A stretch of DNA of 64,000 nucleotides from Xylaria sp. FL1777. Taxonomy: Eukaryota; Ascomycota; Sordariomycetes; Xylariales; Xylariaceae. A program made the position numbers and the translations under genes. The notes under the pieces were generated by a model. That model saw nothing but the letters and a program-made list of their open reading frames with translations, was not told the DNA's origin and made no database searches. The stretch is from the NCBI GenBank assembly GCA_022578965.1, contig MU400597.1:119585-183584 (forward strand), written 5' to 3'. This document shows, one piece after another, positions 1-12,706 of the stretch; position 1 is the stretch's first letter, and each line of letters starts with the position of its first letter.

Positions 1-251
1 CCTTCGCTCGCCTGCCCCTCTCTGGCCCACAGCACGCCTTGAGGCGCACCACTCTCTTTTCGCTAACAGGAGCCTTGTCTTTTACACAACATCCCTCCCT
101 CCCCGCGCTACCCAGACCCGCGAACCCGCCAATCCACCGACTCGGCCCTCCTTTGTTAAGTCATGTAAAATGATATAGCCCCCTCGTTTCTCATGAATCC
201 AGTAGTATATACGTCCAGGAATCCCCAGCGCCGTGCTTCGCAACCGTAGCC
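1..251 (+). promoter_or_regulatory. Upstream region / leader of DOT1
   Basis: C- and T-rich DNA running up to the DOT1 start, as is usual for fungal leaders. The start context has G at -3. No gene is visible here; any gene to the left lies outside the window. Confidence 0.4.
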
Positions 252-1760
252 ATGGGGCTCTTTGGCCAGAAGTCAAAGCTCAAGAAGGCACCAGCTGCCA
301 TGCGCGTTGAAAGGGTACTTGTCCCTGGTAAATCTCGGCCAAGTCTGGTACCCAGCAACAGCGTGCGCGCGTCGTCCGTCCGTCCGTCACCATTGACAAA
401 GTTATCCCCCAATCCCGGCACATCGCGACCGAAGAGCGCATCTCCGTACCCCTCCTCCTCTGATGAGCGGCGGATCGAGCGAAAGCGCAAGGCTATGTCG
501 AGCACGCCCCGCGATTCACCCGCTTTTGGCAACGACACCGACTCGGAAGACGATGACGCCGATCCCTTCCGAAAGCGCATGCGACAGAGTGACAGCAGGC
601 CAGTAGTCGACGAGAACCGCAAGTTGCGCCACAAGAAGGCATTTGGCGACGATGTTAGGAAACCCAATATTATCCATGCAGCCGACATCGCCTCAAGAGC
701 AACAAAGTGCCCTCCGATCCCCGGTGCAAAAGATGACGAAGTAGCTATTGAGGTGCAATATCCTTCACGCTGCGCGCGGGAGAGGTAAATCCTCTGCCTT
801 GATCAGACTCCAACTGTGGTGCTAACTTCGCATTTGAGATATGAGCTTGTGTGGCAGAAAGATAAGATCGATGCGGTCAAAGACATCCTCGCAATCATCG
901 AGACCGTAGCCGAGACATACCTCTCCGATGCCGATTCCAAGGCGTTCATCGATCACAACATGAGTTTTAGAAGGCAGATGGAACGCGCCGTAAGCGAGAA
1001 ATACCGAGATGTCTCAGCCTTCCGGGCAGCACTTGACAGCTACAACACAAAACTCCTTGAGCTGGTAGAAAATGGTACCGTCGCCAAGACTCTCGACCAA
1101 ATTCATCACCTGCCGTCCAGTCTCGTCTCCTTGATTCTCACTCAAGTCTACGATCGCACAGTCGCGCCGAAAGTTGAAATGCTCACAAAGTACGACGCTG
1201 GAAGCGATAATGTTTACGGAGAGCTGTTACATCCGTTCGTTACCAAAATTCTGGTAGAGCAGACAAAAATGACATCAGACCAAGTCTTCATGGATCTCGG
1301 ATCCGGAGTTGGGAACGTTGTCCTTCAGGCCGCGCTTGAAATTGGTTGTCGCAGTTATGGGTGCGAGATGATGGAAAACGCCTGCAACTTAGCGGAGGCG
1401 CAAGAAAAAGAGTTCAGATCTCGATGTATGCTCTGGGGTATCGCACCAGGAAGGGTTCATCTCGAGCGGGGCGATTTCCGTACAAACGCGAAGATCCTCG
1501 AAAAACTCAAGGAAGCAGACGTCATTCTCGTCAACAATAAGGCCTTCACATCGACGCTCAACGATGCTCTCATCAACATGTTCCTCGACCTGAAGAAGGG
1601 CTGCAAGATCATATCTCTCAAGTCGTTCGTATACGACAACAAAACAGCAATCAATGATGTTGCCACAAGTATCCTCGACTTCGAGCATTTCCGATATCAC
1701 GAAAATTGGGTGAGCTGGACCGGATCCGATGGAGAGTACTACATCTCCACTAGGAAATAA
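252..1760 (+). CDS. DOT1: Histone H3 lysine-79 methyltransferase Dot1
   Basis: Methylates H3K79 on nucleosomes using S-adenosylmethionine; acts in the nucleus in silencing and the DNA-damage checkpoint. Exons 252-784 and 839-1760 give 484 residues. The 54-nt intron has donor GTAAAT and a TGCTAAC branch point, and splicing joins the two halves in frame at ...[12 protein letters not shown]. The N-terminal ~175 residues are basic and low complexity (nucleosome contact in the family). The C-terminal catalytic domain shows YGE (304-306), the SAM-binding loop DLGSGVGN (330-337), the acidic residue of YGCEMMEN (E354) and the substrate-side motif NNKAF (410-414, NNFAF in human). Length suits fungal Dot1. 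It is convergent with ATG16, with 224 nt between the stop codons. The family assignment is secure; the start is the first good in-frame ATG. Confidence 0.95.
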
Positions 1761-1984
1761 AGTCGTACTGTATAGTGATTTTCGACATTACTTATCGCGT
1801 CAGCTGTTGCTTATGCATCGTGTAGAGTAGGGTGGTTGGAACAGCGACGCATAGGATACCAAAGGATTGGCTAGAATTTAGAGACACAGGGTTGTAGACG
1901 CTTACTGTATAGATGACACAATTGTAAATGATACCAGGCATAACAATGACGATGGACGTTTCCTTTCGGTTGGCCTGTTTGCCA

Positions 1985-2990
1985 TCATTTGTGGTTCTTT
2001 GGTGATTCGTTCTGGAGGTTCAAGGCATCAGCCTCACGGCCCATCCTCTTCATCCAACGATCCACAAGCTCCTTGTTCTCGGCTTGCACCTTAGCCGACT
2101 TCTGTAAGGTCATATTAAGTTCCATGTTTAGCGTCAGATTGTCATCTTGGACATCCTAGAGAACAACAAAGCAGTCAGCACGGAAGGATATTCCCTCGAA
2201 CAGGTGAACGAAGGCTGTGCCTAATTCTACCCTCTTGCCCCCCAGCTGCTTTCCCTAGACGCGACTCCTTGCGTCGAGTTCGGCCCTAACCACGGTCGAA
2301 ATCCCAAACATATGAACGGCACAGCCACAAGCAAACAACCAGAGGGCGCTCGCGCGTTTCACATACCTTCAGGAACTTCTTCTTCTTGTCCAGCTCCTCG
2401 TTCAGATCCCGCACCCTTGCCATCAGCGCGTTGCGCTCCGACGTCAGATCGCCGATGCGCTTGGTGTCGACTCTATTCTTGGATCGCAGCGTCGTGAGCT
2501 CGGCCTCGGCAGCCTTGAGACGTGTCTGCGCTTGGCCGCGTCCACGTAGGGCCTCAGCGAGGTCGAGACGGAGCTGGGCTGTGCCTTCGGGTGAGGCCGT
2601 GGAATCAGCCTCGCTGGTCGATGGGGGTTTCGACGATGCTGCTTTGTTGCCAACAGCAGGCGAGCTAGCGGCCCAGGCCGCCTTTTCGGCCTCGAGTGCT
2701 GCGACACGGTCTGCGAGCTGGGAGCCTAGAGAGCGGGCGAAGGAGCATCATCGTCAGCTTTGCACGGCTACGGATGGATGGACTGATGGGTTGTTTGTGT
2801 GTGGAGGGGCGGTTTGAGTTGATGATGGGCTTGGGGTGTTGGCGCTGCTGTTAAAGTTGTCCGTTTGCCCATGCAACGGGATATGAGTAAGTTTTCCGCG
2901 CTTACAAGCTTCGACTAGTTCCTTGTTCACCGGGTTGTTGAGCTCCGCCTCTTGCAACGAGGCCAGATAATCGTCCCGCCAATGGGGCAT
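1985..2990 (-). CDS. ATG16: Autophagy protein Atg16
   Basis: Partner of the Atg12-Atg5 conjugate; the complex directs Atg8 lipidation on the phagophore membrane. Exons on the minus strand are 2990-2906, 2725-2367 and 2155-1985, giving 204 residues, a normal fungal length. The N-terminus MPHWRDDYLASLQEAE is the Atg5-binding helix typical of filamentous fungi. After splicing, EACSQLADRVAALEAEK continues into a long charged coiled coil (about 30-190) that includes LRLDLAEALRGRGQAQTRL and RVRDLNEELDKKKKFLK. The C-terminus is ...ESPKNHK. Donors are GTAAGC and GTATGT; acceptors end in TAG. Like other fungal Atg16 it lacks the WD40 repeats of animal ATG16L1. Open frames on the plus strand here (for example 2386-2817) are antisense shadows of the GC-rich coiled-coil exon. 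Confidence 0.93.
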
Positions 2991-5900
2991 GTTGATAGCT
3001 TTACAAGGTGGTAGTGTTGTTTTCAATCAGCTCTCTACATAGCAGGGCGAGGCCTCGAGCTGATGAGCATACGTAGAGCGTGTCGTGCGAAGGAGGGGAG
3101 GTACCGAGCAGCCTACGGTTTGTGAGATGGAATGGAGGGGCAGCTAGGATGATGCCCTCAGCTACCCAGGTACTACCTACGTAAGTACGTATCTATTTAG
3201 TTGGGGTCCGAAGAGATAGCGGGGTTACCTATTACATAGTACCTACAGTACTAAGGTAAATTTAGATTGGAGAATGCAGGTGCTATGCAAGTATCTGTGA
3301 CAATATAAAGTTAATATGTACGTAAGCGATTCTCCAGCAAGTGCTTGCCTCTGACAGTCAAAAATTCACCACGTACTGGTCGATGTAACATCTGTTTTCA
3401 CCGTGAAACTCCTATGGCCGAAATGTGCTTGTATCATTTGGTGTTCCACAATGTTCTCACCTAAATAGCTACGCGATGTAAGGGTTAGAGCCATAGTACA
3501 AATTTAGAGAAGGGAAGAAAAATGTAAAACTAGAAGTTTTGACCACATCTCATATTAGCTTCACCGGGAAACTTAGTTTATATGATTAGTGACACGTCAA
3601 CCATCACCGCGGTTCTGGTGAACGCTTTTTGTAGAACAGTGATGAGCACAAGTAACCTCATCCACATTGCCGGTCGACCTAGCAGAAGTTCGACCCCCAG
3701 GGGGTGTTGTGTTTTGTTATTTACTTATGTCACTTAATTCAAACCCGCAAAAGCGAAGAAAAGTGGTTGGTTGCCTATATTGAACTGATAAGGAAGCCTC
3801 GGCTACGTAGCTATGGCTGCTTGTTGACAGTTAGGTGTTTCGCCTGCTTGTACTGTTTATATCCTGACATTCTTCATATCTATGAACATCTGAAAAAAGG
3901 GGGGAAAAAATTATGCTAGAATAGCAAGAACTTTGCTAGTAATACAGGAGCAGGTTAGGTTCGCATGTTTAGGCAATTATACCTACACATGGGAGAGTGC
4001 TACAGTACTACTATATATTTCAATGGAAGTGCAGTAACCTAAGGAATGATCTAGGTATTCAACAAGGTACTCCAGTAGGTTAAAGTTATATTTTGAAAAT
4101 TCTTTGCACGATTTCAGGGAGATCAAGATGGTCCTAGAACCACTACTTCTATTAGTGCCCGGGCTTTAATAGCATATGTTGAAACTATAAGGTTTGGTAG
4201 AGCTATTGTTTGCTTTCATTGGCACCTCCCTTTGCTCGGTCCTATTGATTCACCGGGTATGTTACATAGATTTAAATATTAATGCGGTGGCGTTTCGTTT
4301 CTCATGGTTTTATTACTTTGATTTCGACTAGATTTTTTAAGTCTAGAAAAATTACAACTATATTTAAGAAAAGCAAGGAAATGAATGTCTTCTTACATGG
4401 TACTTATAAAAAGAATAGTTGTGGATATAAGTTAATTCCATGTGTATTTCTGTATCTAATTCTGTCTTGTGATGTCTTTGTAATATTGGGAGCTAGTAAA
4501 AAGCTTATTCGGCTTGCATTTTGTGATATCACCTGTGAAAAGGGCCAACTGCGAGCCTTCCGGTGAACGTATCCCTCCTATCATTCATGCAAATAATGAC
4601 GACCACAATTGACGCCCCAGTTAACAGTTCAATGCCTGCCTGGCTGTTATGTATGGTCAAGTTCAGTAGTACTAGGTTGATATGAACCGATAGACCTCAC
4701 CCGGATTTGCTAGGGTGCCTAGAGCTCTGCCTTAGACAATCAATCGAATTCTTTTAGCTACATGTGTTGATATTTCTATATAATGTAATAAATGGTGGCC
4801 GAGTCTGCCTAGAACCTGTGTTTTAAGAGTCTTTGAAACCGTGACTGTAGCGGGCCATACATAGTCCTTGAGCAGGAACGGCCACTGAGGTCGCAGCCCA
4901 GCCGGCCGGCTAAGAAGATCACATACTTTGTGCGTTTGAGTTATGATTCGTTGAGCATGGGGCCTTAACCACGAAGGCCCGATCCTGCTCTTCGGTGAGA
5001 GTCCGAGTCATGATGAGTTGGCAGTCATGGTGCATTGAAAGACCAGACGTGGGAAATGAGGGCGCCGCTTTGATGCTGCTCTATATCCAATGGTGAAAGA
5101 TGATTGGACCAGACGGAATGGCCGATAAGGGTATCAAGGATGGCTTGCTCTGTTGGTTCACATCAAGTCCGGTCATACTATACATGCCATCAGTGAGGTG
5201 AGGCCCTCAAAGGTTGGACCTTATGGTCGTCTCGATCCCTGATGATCATGTTCGTACGAGCGTTTGGTACTTACAGAGTCTCTCTGCAACAATGTTATTC
5301 TACAGCACTACAATGCATATACAATGATATGCTTTTCTAGCGTTGTGGTAGCGTTTACTTAGATATTAACATCGACGACAACATGGTAGGGTAGAGGACG
5401 ACGACGTTTGTTGTAAGAAATGAGTGCCGAGAGATGTTCCGTGTCGTTGCTACCCATATTATCGAAATCACATGACGGTTACGGATGACACGGGTTCGTG
5501 TTTCCGGACCGGAATAACTTATCAGTACCCACCGACGTACCTATACTTATTCTGGTGGTATGTAATCGTCATTGAGGCGTACTGCGAATAATTGAGTACA
5601 AAGTAATGGGGAGGAGAAATAAGGTTAGCGAGTTGTTGGAGTCGTGTAGTGTAGTGTGCCTAGTGTGAAGTAATATTAAGTACTACCGGTATATACATAG
5701 ATGACGCTAGATGATGAGCTACCGGTACGGCATACTGGTAGATGATCGAGTAAATGGCCGCTTGATCAGGAAAGTAGCGAGCTAATTCGAGAGAAGGATA
5801 ACCCAAATTATGTGAGGCAGCGGTAGTGTAGCACATCGCGGGTCCCCACTAGCCGTATTTGGATAGCAGCTGGGGGAGAGCAAAGTGCATGCAGAGGCGT

Positions 5901-6300
5901 GCCAGTGGGCTATCTACGGTGTCCTGATTGGCCAGACGCGTCGCTAGCCATTTAGAGGGAAAACAACACGACGCGTCCAAGTCAATCGACACCCCTCCTC
6001 GCATCCCCCTGTTCCACCAATCCGGAATCAATCTACGCGCCGCCTCCTCTCGTCCAATCGCTTGCACCCACCTCATTAATCCCAGACGGTTTTTGCACTC
6101 TCGTACGAGCTGATCCTTTGGGTTGCACATTGCATCACACCACGAGCCGTTACCACGCCAGGCCTCTGTGAAGATAACAGTACTGCTGGGATGAGCTAAG
6201 AAAAGGACGAGTGCACGCGAAGAAGGGATGTGGAAGATGCGATAGACTCAGCCAGCCAACAAACAAACAAGAGAGGGAAAAGTAAAAGTAAAAGTCGTCA
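2991..6300. other. Intergenic region, no gene recognised
   Basis: About 3.3 kb between the divergent ATG16 and forkhead genes. TACCTA/GTAC words cluster at 3160-3250. Roughly 3250-4850 is AT-leaning with scattered short open frames, the longest ATG-started one 4282-4566 (94 codons). None resembles a known protein or shows introns or conserved motifs. The AT lean could reflect decayed repeats, but I see no terminal repeats. Confidence 0.6.
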
Positions 6301-7681
6301 ATTGAAATTTGGAGCGACCGCCGTTTTTACTTACCTCTTCTCTTCTCGGCTCAAACAGGATCGGCCTTCCCGCGCGTACTGAATCAACCGGCATAGTTCT
6401 ATCGATTCGGTTGTGGCCTCTCAGCACACACTATTCGTCGTTCGTCTCACTTCGGCTCCCGAGAGCCCAAACATCTCGGCGCCTCATACACACTCACCTG
6501 CACGTCCTTACCTCGCTCCATGAATTGGTTAGCACGATCTCTGTGATCGACGGACGGAGACTTGTGTTGACAGCCCGCATCATCTCACCTAGAATTGAGG
6601 ATACCTAGAGGACTTGCACTTCCCAACTCTCCGCAGCTGGGACGAGCTGGGCTGGACTGGACTGTTACAAGCACGCAGAGACACCATCCAACCACATTGT
6701 CTCTGCCGACTCTAATCGGCTCCACTGCTTGCACCGGGTCCTTGTCCATTGATGTCCGGAATCCACAGCACTCTACCTGGTGGAGTATCTCTTGCTTACC
6801 ATCATCGTGTCAGCCCAGAGCAGCTCTGGACCAATCCTCTCTTACATTGAGCTTCTTCTGCCGTGGATCCGACTCCACACCGCCCCACTTGGTGCTGCGC
6901 CCCGCTGGAGTTCCACTGCTGAGTTGGCGCACTAAGCCCTGCTCGGCCGTCCATTTCGTACACGCTCAGCTTGTTCAGTTCCATTCTTCCTGCCTCTCGG
7001 CTTTCAATAGAATACCTCCTTGCAAGACAGGGCATACCCACCCGTCTCCCACTGCCCATTCTACCTAAACTTGCTTTTTAGTAGGTGTACTCCAGGTAGA
7101 CTCGCTCTCTCGCCTACTTTCCTACCTATCTGTACGTACCGTGACTCCCCTCTGCCCAGGTCTTCTGTACCTTGACTCTCTCTTTCTCTCTCTTGCATTC
7201 GCATTTGCATACCCGGCTGTCACTCAGTCTTCCCCCAGATCTCGACGATCTAGCTCCCCCCTCCCTTTCGTCCTTCATCTCCTCTCATCTAATTTGCCTG
7301 CTATCCACCTTGACCATTACCACCTACATGTGTTACTACACCGACCACGAGTCATCCTCCTCGACCATTTTGCAATATACTGCACTCCATAGCGATTTTG
7401 GATTCGTAATTACACAAACTCACTCGTAGAGAATCTTTTCTAGCGATACCCACGGCGCACGACGGTCACCCTGGCTTCACGTCTCCACTGCTCATCTCAG
7501 CACCATTTTTGACACAGGTGAGTCTTCTCCTTGTCATCAAATTATATGTCGTCATGGGATGCTAGAGACTGCCTTATGACCTAATATCGAATGACTACTT
7601 ATGTCTTCCACGACGACATCGCTGACTTTGATACAAGACTATACCTGACGTCGACGAATTGCCGCCTAGCTCCTATCACCT
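6301..7681 (+). promoter_or_regulatory. Probable promoter and long leader of the forkhead gene
   Basis: About 1.4 kb of C/T-rich sequence with strong pyrimidine runs (for example 7160-7300), as is usual around fungal transcription starts. A good donor, CAG|GTGAGT at about 7518, suggests an intron in the 5' untranslated region; I could not fix its acceptor. Short open frames here have biased low-complexity translations and are not taken as genes. Confidence 0.45.
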
Positions 7682-9955
7682 ATGGCCAGTATGGCCAGAC
7701 CGACGCGTTTTCCGGCCTCGAATGAACCGCTACAGATATTTCAGGACGAGTTTCAGGATGAAAATTGCGGACCATCAGCACCATCAATAAGCCGAGCTCC
7801 AATGCCGACAGTGGGAAGACAACCGTCTCCACGGCGTCCTTTAGGGAACTCGACCGGTAATCTAGTTTTCAATCCTCCAAATGGCCGCAGGAAGCATCAT
7901 TCGCCCTATAAGACCTTTGGCCAACCTTCAACTACTCCATTGGGCTCGTCGCAAAACCGCAAGCTGAACACGATAAATATATGTCCGCCCACATTAAATG
8001 CGCAAACCACTGACTCGATGCCCAAAAAACCCTTGATGTCGACCTTTAAGACAGCCAACTCGAGACAAGTAGGCGCTGATAAGGAAAACTTGCATCCTAC
8101 CTTGTGTCCCGCGCCTCCATCGTTTACTCTTAGCGTCGAAGAGTATTATCCAACTCAGTCAGGGAAACGTGCCCTCCTGGAAGCTGCGCCTATAACAGAA
8201 TCAAGACCATCAAAAAAGCCTAAGATTGAGGAGCCGTTCCTTTCAGATCCGACCGCCTTTCCTCCTATTTATGATGATGGTACGAAACCTGGCCACAGTT
8301 ACGCGCAACTAATCGGAATGGCCATTCTTCGCTCTCCTCAGAAGAAGCTCACTCTGTCTCAAATCTACAAGTGGATCTCCGATACATACAAATTCTACAA
8401 CGCAAATGATGCAGGCTGGCAAAACAGTATTCGGCACAATCTGAGTCTCAACAAAGCTTTTATCAAACAAGAACGCCCGAAAGATGATCCGGGAAAAGGG
8501 AATTACTGGGCTATTGAACTAGGCATGGAGCAACAATTTATGAAAGAGAAACCAAGTCGAAAGGCTTCCGTGGTATCAGAAAACGTACACATCATGTCAA
8601 TGGTGCCTCCGCGTGTCGACTATTCTCAATTCGAGCCGCCCTATCTCCACGATGGGCTACCGTCGCTCCCTATGGTTTCTCAAACTCAAGCTACTCCATA
8701 TCTCCAGGCGATGGCGCAAGCTCCAGTCATTATTGCCCCTGAGCCATCATCAGATGCTACCATCCCCCTTTCTGATAATGCCTGCGCTGAAGAGCTGGGT
8801 GACAAGACTCGAGAACCTGATGGCCCTGAGTCGACTTCTCTTCCTTCCCCTCTTCCCGCGGCGATACTCTCATCCCCTCCTATGCCTCGCTTTGCCAAGC
8901 CAGAAAGCAATACTCCACCACCAGCTCGAACGACACTTTGGGGCTCTCGAAAACGTTCTCAGAAGCGTAAACATGCCTCAATGGATGCTTCTGCCGCGGT
9001 AGATGATAGTGGTTATATCTCATCATTGGAATCATCGGCGCTCCGCCAACAGCCCAATCCCTTTTATAGTTCCGGGACGAGACACCCTCGTGTGAAGAGC
9101 GGTCGAGGGCGAGCTGAAGATGAAATCAGGCGTCTTCGTCATTCATCTTATGACAGTCCGACCAAGAGCCGTTCGAACGGATCTATGCCGGTATCTTCTT
9201 CACCTTCCCGAGAGTCCAGGCAAATGCCACCTCCCTTGACTCCCGTGGTCAAGATAAAGCCTCCACCGATGCCCATCGCGTCGGTCTCACCCAACACCAA
9301 CCTCCAAGCACATCGTGATCATGTCACCTCGATGTTTGAATCACCTTTGCGCCGTGTGAGCAATATTTCGGACAATATCGCTAACATGCCTCCGTGGAGT
9401 CCTTCATTCCTTGGAGACTCTACGAACGAAACTTCGATTTACGGACTCGATCCTTACGCTGGCTTCGGGGTGACTGATTTCAGCTTTTTCGAAGACGTGG
9501 CGCTGGATCTTGAAACGCCCTCAGAACTTTCACCTATTAAGAGGTCGGTGAGAAGACCACGACTAGATCGGTCACAGTCTACAAGTGCGTTAGGCGACAT
9601 TGCCAATTCTGCACCTCGTAAATCTATCACCTCGGCTCCCTTTTTAGGAGCTCCTAGCCCAACACCTGGCTTAGGCTATGAGTCTCCTAGCAAAGCTTTC
9701 GAGGGCATGTCATCGCCGAGCAAGATCTTCTTACAGTCACCTTTGGCTGCTAATCGGGCAAGCCTACAACTTGCTGCGAAGGAGAATGACTGGCCTAACT
9801 TTGAGAATAGTTTTAATCCGCCTCTTTTCCAAGAGGAAACGGAAAATCTGCTGGACATTGCGCAGGGGTTTGAAAAGATCGGAGGGGGTCGCAGTGCCGT
9901 TGGGTCTTGGAAAGGATCCAAACCCAGCTTGGGACGAAGCTACACAACACAATGA
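7682..9955 (+). CDS. Forkhead transcription factor, HCM1/sep1 type
   Basis: Sequence-specific transcription factor, probably of the cell-cycle class (S. cerevisiae Hcm1, S. pombe Sep1). One uninterrupted exon of 757 residues. The forkhead (winged-helix) domain spans about 202-292 and shows [22 protein letters not shown], the recognition helix [17 protein letters not shown], and GKGNYWAI. No FHA domain is visible, which favours the Hcm1/Sep1 group over Fkh1/Fkh2. The rest is disordered and rich in S/T-P sites followed by basic residues (SPRR, SPYK, SPQKK, SPTK, SPLRR, SPIKR), as expected of a CDK target. KEN boxes lie at 134-136 and about 700-702. The conserved C-terminal segment ends ...SLGRSYTTQ. 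The start [10 protein letters not shown] is the first in-frame ATG; M4 is a possible alternative. Confidence 0.88.
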   Translation: MASMARPTRFPASNEPLQIFQDEFQDENCGPSAPSISRAPMPTVGRQPSPRRPLGNSTGNLVFNPPNGRRKHHSPYKTFGQPSTTPLGSSQNRKLNTINICPPTLNAQTTDSMPKKPLMSTFKTANSRQVGADKENLHPTLCPAPPSFTLSVEEYYPTQSGKRALLEAAPITESRPSKKPKIEEPFLSDPTAFPPIYDDGTKPGHSYAQLIGMAILRSPQKKLTLSQIYKWISDTYKFYNANDAGWQNSIRHNLSLNKAFIKQERPKDDPGKGNYWAIELGMEQQFMKEKPSRKASVVSENVHIMSMVPPRVDYSQFEPPYLHDGLPSLPMVSQTQATPYLQAMAQAPVIIAPEPSSDATIPLSDNACAEELGDKTREPDGPESTSLPSPLPAAILSSPPMPRFAKPESNTPPPARTTLWGSRKRSQKRKHASMDASAAVDDSGYISSLESSALRQQPNPFYSSGTRHPRVKSGRGRAEDEIRRLRHSSYDSPTKSRSNGSMPVSSSPSRESRQMPPPLTPVVKIKPPPMPIASVSPNTNLQAHRDHVTSMFESPLRRVSNISDNIANMPPWSPSFLGDSTNETSIYGLDPYAGFGVTDFSFFEDVALDLETPSELSPIKRSVRRPRLDRSQSTSALGDIANSAPRKSITSAPFLGAPSPTPGLGYESPSKAFEGMSSPSKIFLQSPLAANRASLQLAAKENDWPNFENSFNPPLFQEETENLLDIAQGFEKIGGGRSAVGSWKGSKPSLGRSYTTQ

Positions 9956-11020
9956 ATAACACCTATCCTATACTCATAATGGCGCCCACCGTCATCTGAA
10001 TTGGTGGCATTTACGAAGTTGACGACTCCTAAGGCATGGACATATTCGCTCTCGGACACTTTTGCTCTCCTATCTGCACTCTAGATTGCGCCCCGTGCCC
10101 CTCTTCGCCTCACGGCTCTTATGTCTATTGTTTTTCATACAGTTGTAATGAAGTCACGCTTTGGGACGGACACCTTTTTATCCCGCACGAGAAACTTTGC
10201 ATCCGGGTTTTCGTTTTGGGGCGTTTTTGTTTTATGGGGACGGTTTTATTACAAGTTGGCCGCTGCTGGCTACTGCCCCTGGATCAGATGTGAGTACTCA
10301 TTGGCGTTTGGAAAAGGACGGCTGCTCCGAGGATGTCTGTGCGGCAAGGGAGAAATCCCAGTTTACTTGCGTGGCGTCTTGTAATCAGAAAAGAATCGGA
10401 GTTTTGTGTCAGGGTTTTGTGGTGTATGAGACGCATGAAAGGCAATGCTCATGCGACAGACGAACATCTGAATAGGAGCCCCGTCTCCTCTATGGAACTT
10501 GAGTAGGGAAACTGACGGCTAAACTATGTTGGTAAATGGCTTGGCGTTGGAAACGGATCAGTAGGGGTTTCCAGGACTCTATATTCTCGCTAGCAATTGA
10601 CTAGCAATACACTGTCGCTATCTTGCGCCCACTTAACTATTTTTCATATCGCTTTCGGTCGCTTTCAGGAGCTGAAACTTGACACCGGCTTTAGACTGCA
10701 ATAGGTCTGCGATGGGTATCTTGATATTGAATAACTATCGAGCCCTTCGGGCATGAGGGTCTAACATAATGAGTCCGTGAAGAAAGCCATGTCTATCGTT
10801 CCCTCTTTATAAAACTCCATGAAACGCCAGAGTACCAGGTCCCAGTGCCCAGGAACCAGTAGTAAGTCAGACCAGTGAGAGGGCGTGTATTTACAGCATA
10901 TTCGCAGGATGCAGCCTCAATAGTGAACGGAGGCGTCAGGGGGTGGTGGTGGTAGTAGTAGTGGTGGTGGGTTTATAAGCAAGCGGACTGTCTCCTTGGA
11001 TTGTTTCGTCGCAGTAATCC
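9956..11020. other. Intergenic region between convergent forkhead and ATG101
   Basis: Holds the 3' untranslated regions of both flanking genes. Short open frames at 10036-10475 overlap one another in three frames and look like nothing known. A GGT/AGT microsatellite lies near the ATG101 end. Confidence 0.6.
10939..10971. repeat. GGT/AGT trinucleotide microsatellite
   Basis: About 33 nt of GGT and AGT triplets, some 50 nt beyond the ATG101 stop codon and so probably in its 3' untranslated region. Confidence 0.8.
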
Positions 11021-12018
11021 CTAGTAGATACCCATCTGTGTAATCCATCCCGCATCCTTCTGGTTGACATTTATTTGGTAAGGAAAGGGGTTAGTCTCGC
11101 TAGTCGTAATAGGCGGGATGTGGTCCTTGTATGAGTTTACGCAGGTCACGATCTTCATGGCCGTCGTAAGGAGCGTCTGCTCCATGGCTTTGCGAACTTT
11201 GGCTCGCTCTAAAGAGTTTGAGAAATAGGTCAGCGGGAACTTCTCAGCAGATGAGCCATTGCCCTCTATGAACCACTGCTGACGTGTAGGGGGAGCCAGT
11301 CGTCGGTATTTGATCTATTTATTCAGGGAGAGAACAGGTCCGGAACCCGGGAAAAGGAATATACCCCTTACCGCTGTCCGTCCTCGGCTCGGCCACCGTG
11401 ACCTTGACGGTCCAGCATTCCCAACACACTTCTTCGTCGCCGCCGCCGCCAAAGGTCGTGCGCATGTACCACGCCTTGCGGCGCTTCTTCTCGAAGAACT
11501 GGACAGAAATGTTGCCGCGGCCGCCGTTGCTAGCTACTGCTGCGGCGGCTCCGCCGCGTTGCTGTGATAGGTGGTGATGGGGTGGCGCGCTCGGCCCCGA
11601 AGAATGCGAGTGTGTCCGCTCAGCATCTAGTTCGCGCGCCAGCTCGGCTGCCCGCTTCTCGATCATGGTGTCGAGCTCGGCGTCGTCGACGAAGGGGAGC
11701 GTGATATCGAGGACCTCGCGCGAGCCCGGTGCGAGGGAGGGAAAGAACCGGTGGAAGAATATGGTATGTAGTATTCCTATTTTCGGGAAGTCAGAAAAAT
11801 GCGCTGCAGAGTCCGGGGCGCGGGATCGCCGGGTCGCGATATATGGGCGGCGTATTTCTCTGTCTCTCTCTCGATCATCTCGAATGGCGACGAGATGCGG
11901 GGCATTTCAAGGACAGAGAAGACGGATGGTGGCGCGCCTTACCTCGGACGACATCTCGGACTGACGCTGAGTCGGCAAACGCTTCTAATATGAATTCCTG
12001 AGGTCTCTGTTGCGCCAT
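11021..12018 (-). CDS. ATG101: Autophagy-initiation protein Atg101 (HORMA fold)
   Basis: Partner of Atg13 in the Atg1 kinase complex that starts autophagy in filamentous fungi, fission yeast and animals; absent from budding yeast. Minus-strand exons 12018-11943, 11776-11372 and 11208-11021 give 222 residues. Visible motifs: MAQQRPQEFILEAFAD with DVVRGILHTIFFHRFF (about 22-37), VQFFEKKRRKAW (117-128), GDEEVCWECWTVKV (138-151), AEPRTDSE (154-161), then ERAKVRKAMEQTLL and HIPPITTSETNPFPYQI in the last exon. A low-complexity insert of about 30 residues (80-113: S, H, G, A-rich) separates the first helices from the FFEKKRR strand. Introns start GTAAGG and end in TAG. It is divergent from PEX3, with 688 nt between the start codons. 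Confidence 0.94.
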
Positions 12019-12706
12019 GCTTGATTCTGGCGGTGGATTGACGGGCGCACACGTGGGATGGTTTTGTGACGTACGACCTCGATGAGGCCGCTGCTGTGGT
12101 GAGAGGCTGTCACAGGACAGCTCTCGGCTGGGCTTGGCAGACTGCGGCATGTAAAGAATTGATGGAGAATGGCGGGGTTCTGGAACGGGGCAGATGCGTC
12201 ATTTAAGCCACACCTTCTGTGTGGCTGTGTTCCGGGGGATACGTACATACTTACCTAGGTACTACGGTACTACATGTATCTCTGTATGTACCTGTAATCA
12301 ATCGATCTAACTTTTTACCTTTAGGTAACTGACCGGGTCCACACGGGAAGCTTGTCATCACGCGATGCCGAGGCACACGTCAAAGAGTTGCCCAGGCTAG
12401 ATTGAGAGTTGGTACCACTCATCATCAGCGGTCAGATAGCTTCTCGACCCGACTCCAGCGTCGTACAGATATCTCTACCTTATTCCACTGTGCTCCCACT
12501 CAGTCTGGGGCAGATATGTAGGGGTGGATTAACCTCATCCCCTACAACCAGCAGAACAAACAACGACAACGGCAACGATTATCCATTTTATTCCTCTTCG
12601 ATACTGGTGGTGAGCTTCATGTCGCACGACCAGTAATCTCCCATCGGCCCCAATCAGTCCGAGGGAAACAATCGTGTCCCCGACCCGCTCCCTCTCACCC
12701 TTCATC
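12019..12706. promoter_or_regulatory. Shared divergent promoter of ATG101 and PEX3
   Basis: 688 nt between two start codons pointing away from each other. Contains a cluster of TACCTAGGTA/GTAC words (about 12236-12325) and a C-rich stretch just before PEX3. No gene fits here. Any co-regulation of autophagy and peroxisome genes is inference. Confidence 0.6.

Noticed and set aside
2386..2817. 143-codon open frame on the plus strand
   Set aside because: It lies antisense to the GC-rich coiled-coil exon of ATG16; its Ser/Arg/Ala-rich translation is a shadow and lacks any domain.
4282..4566. 94-codon ATG frame in AT-leaning intergenic DNA
   Set aside because: No recognisable motif, no partner exons and biased Lys/Phe/Ile content; not supportable as a gene.
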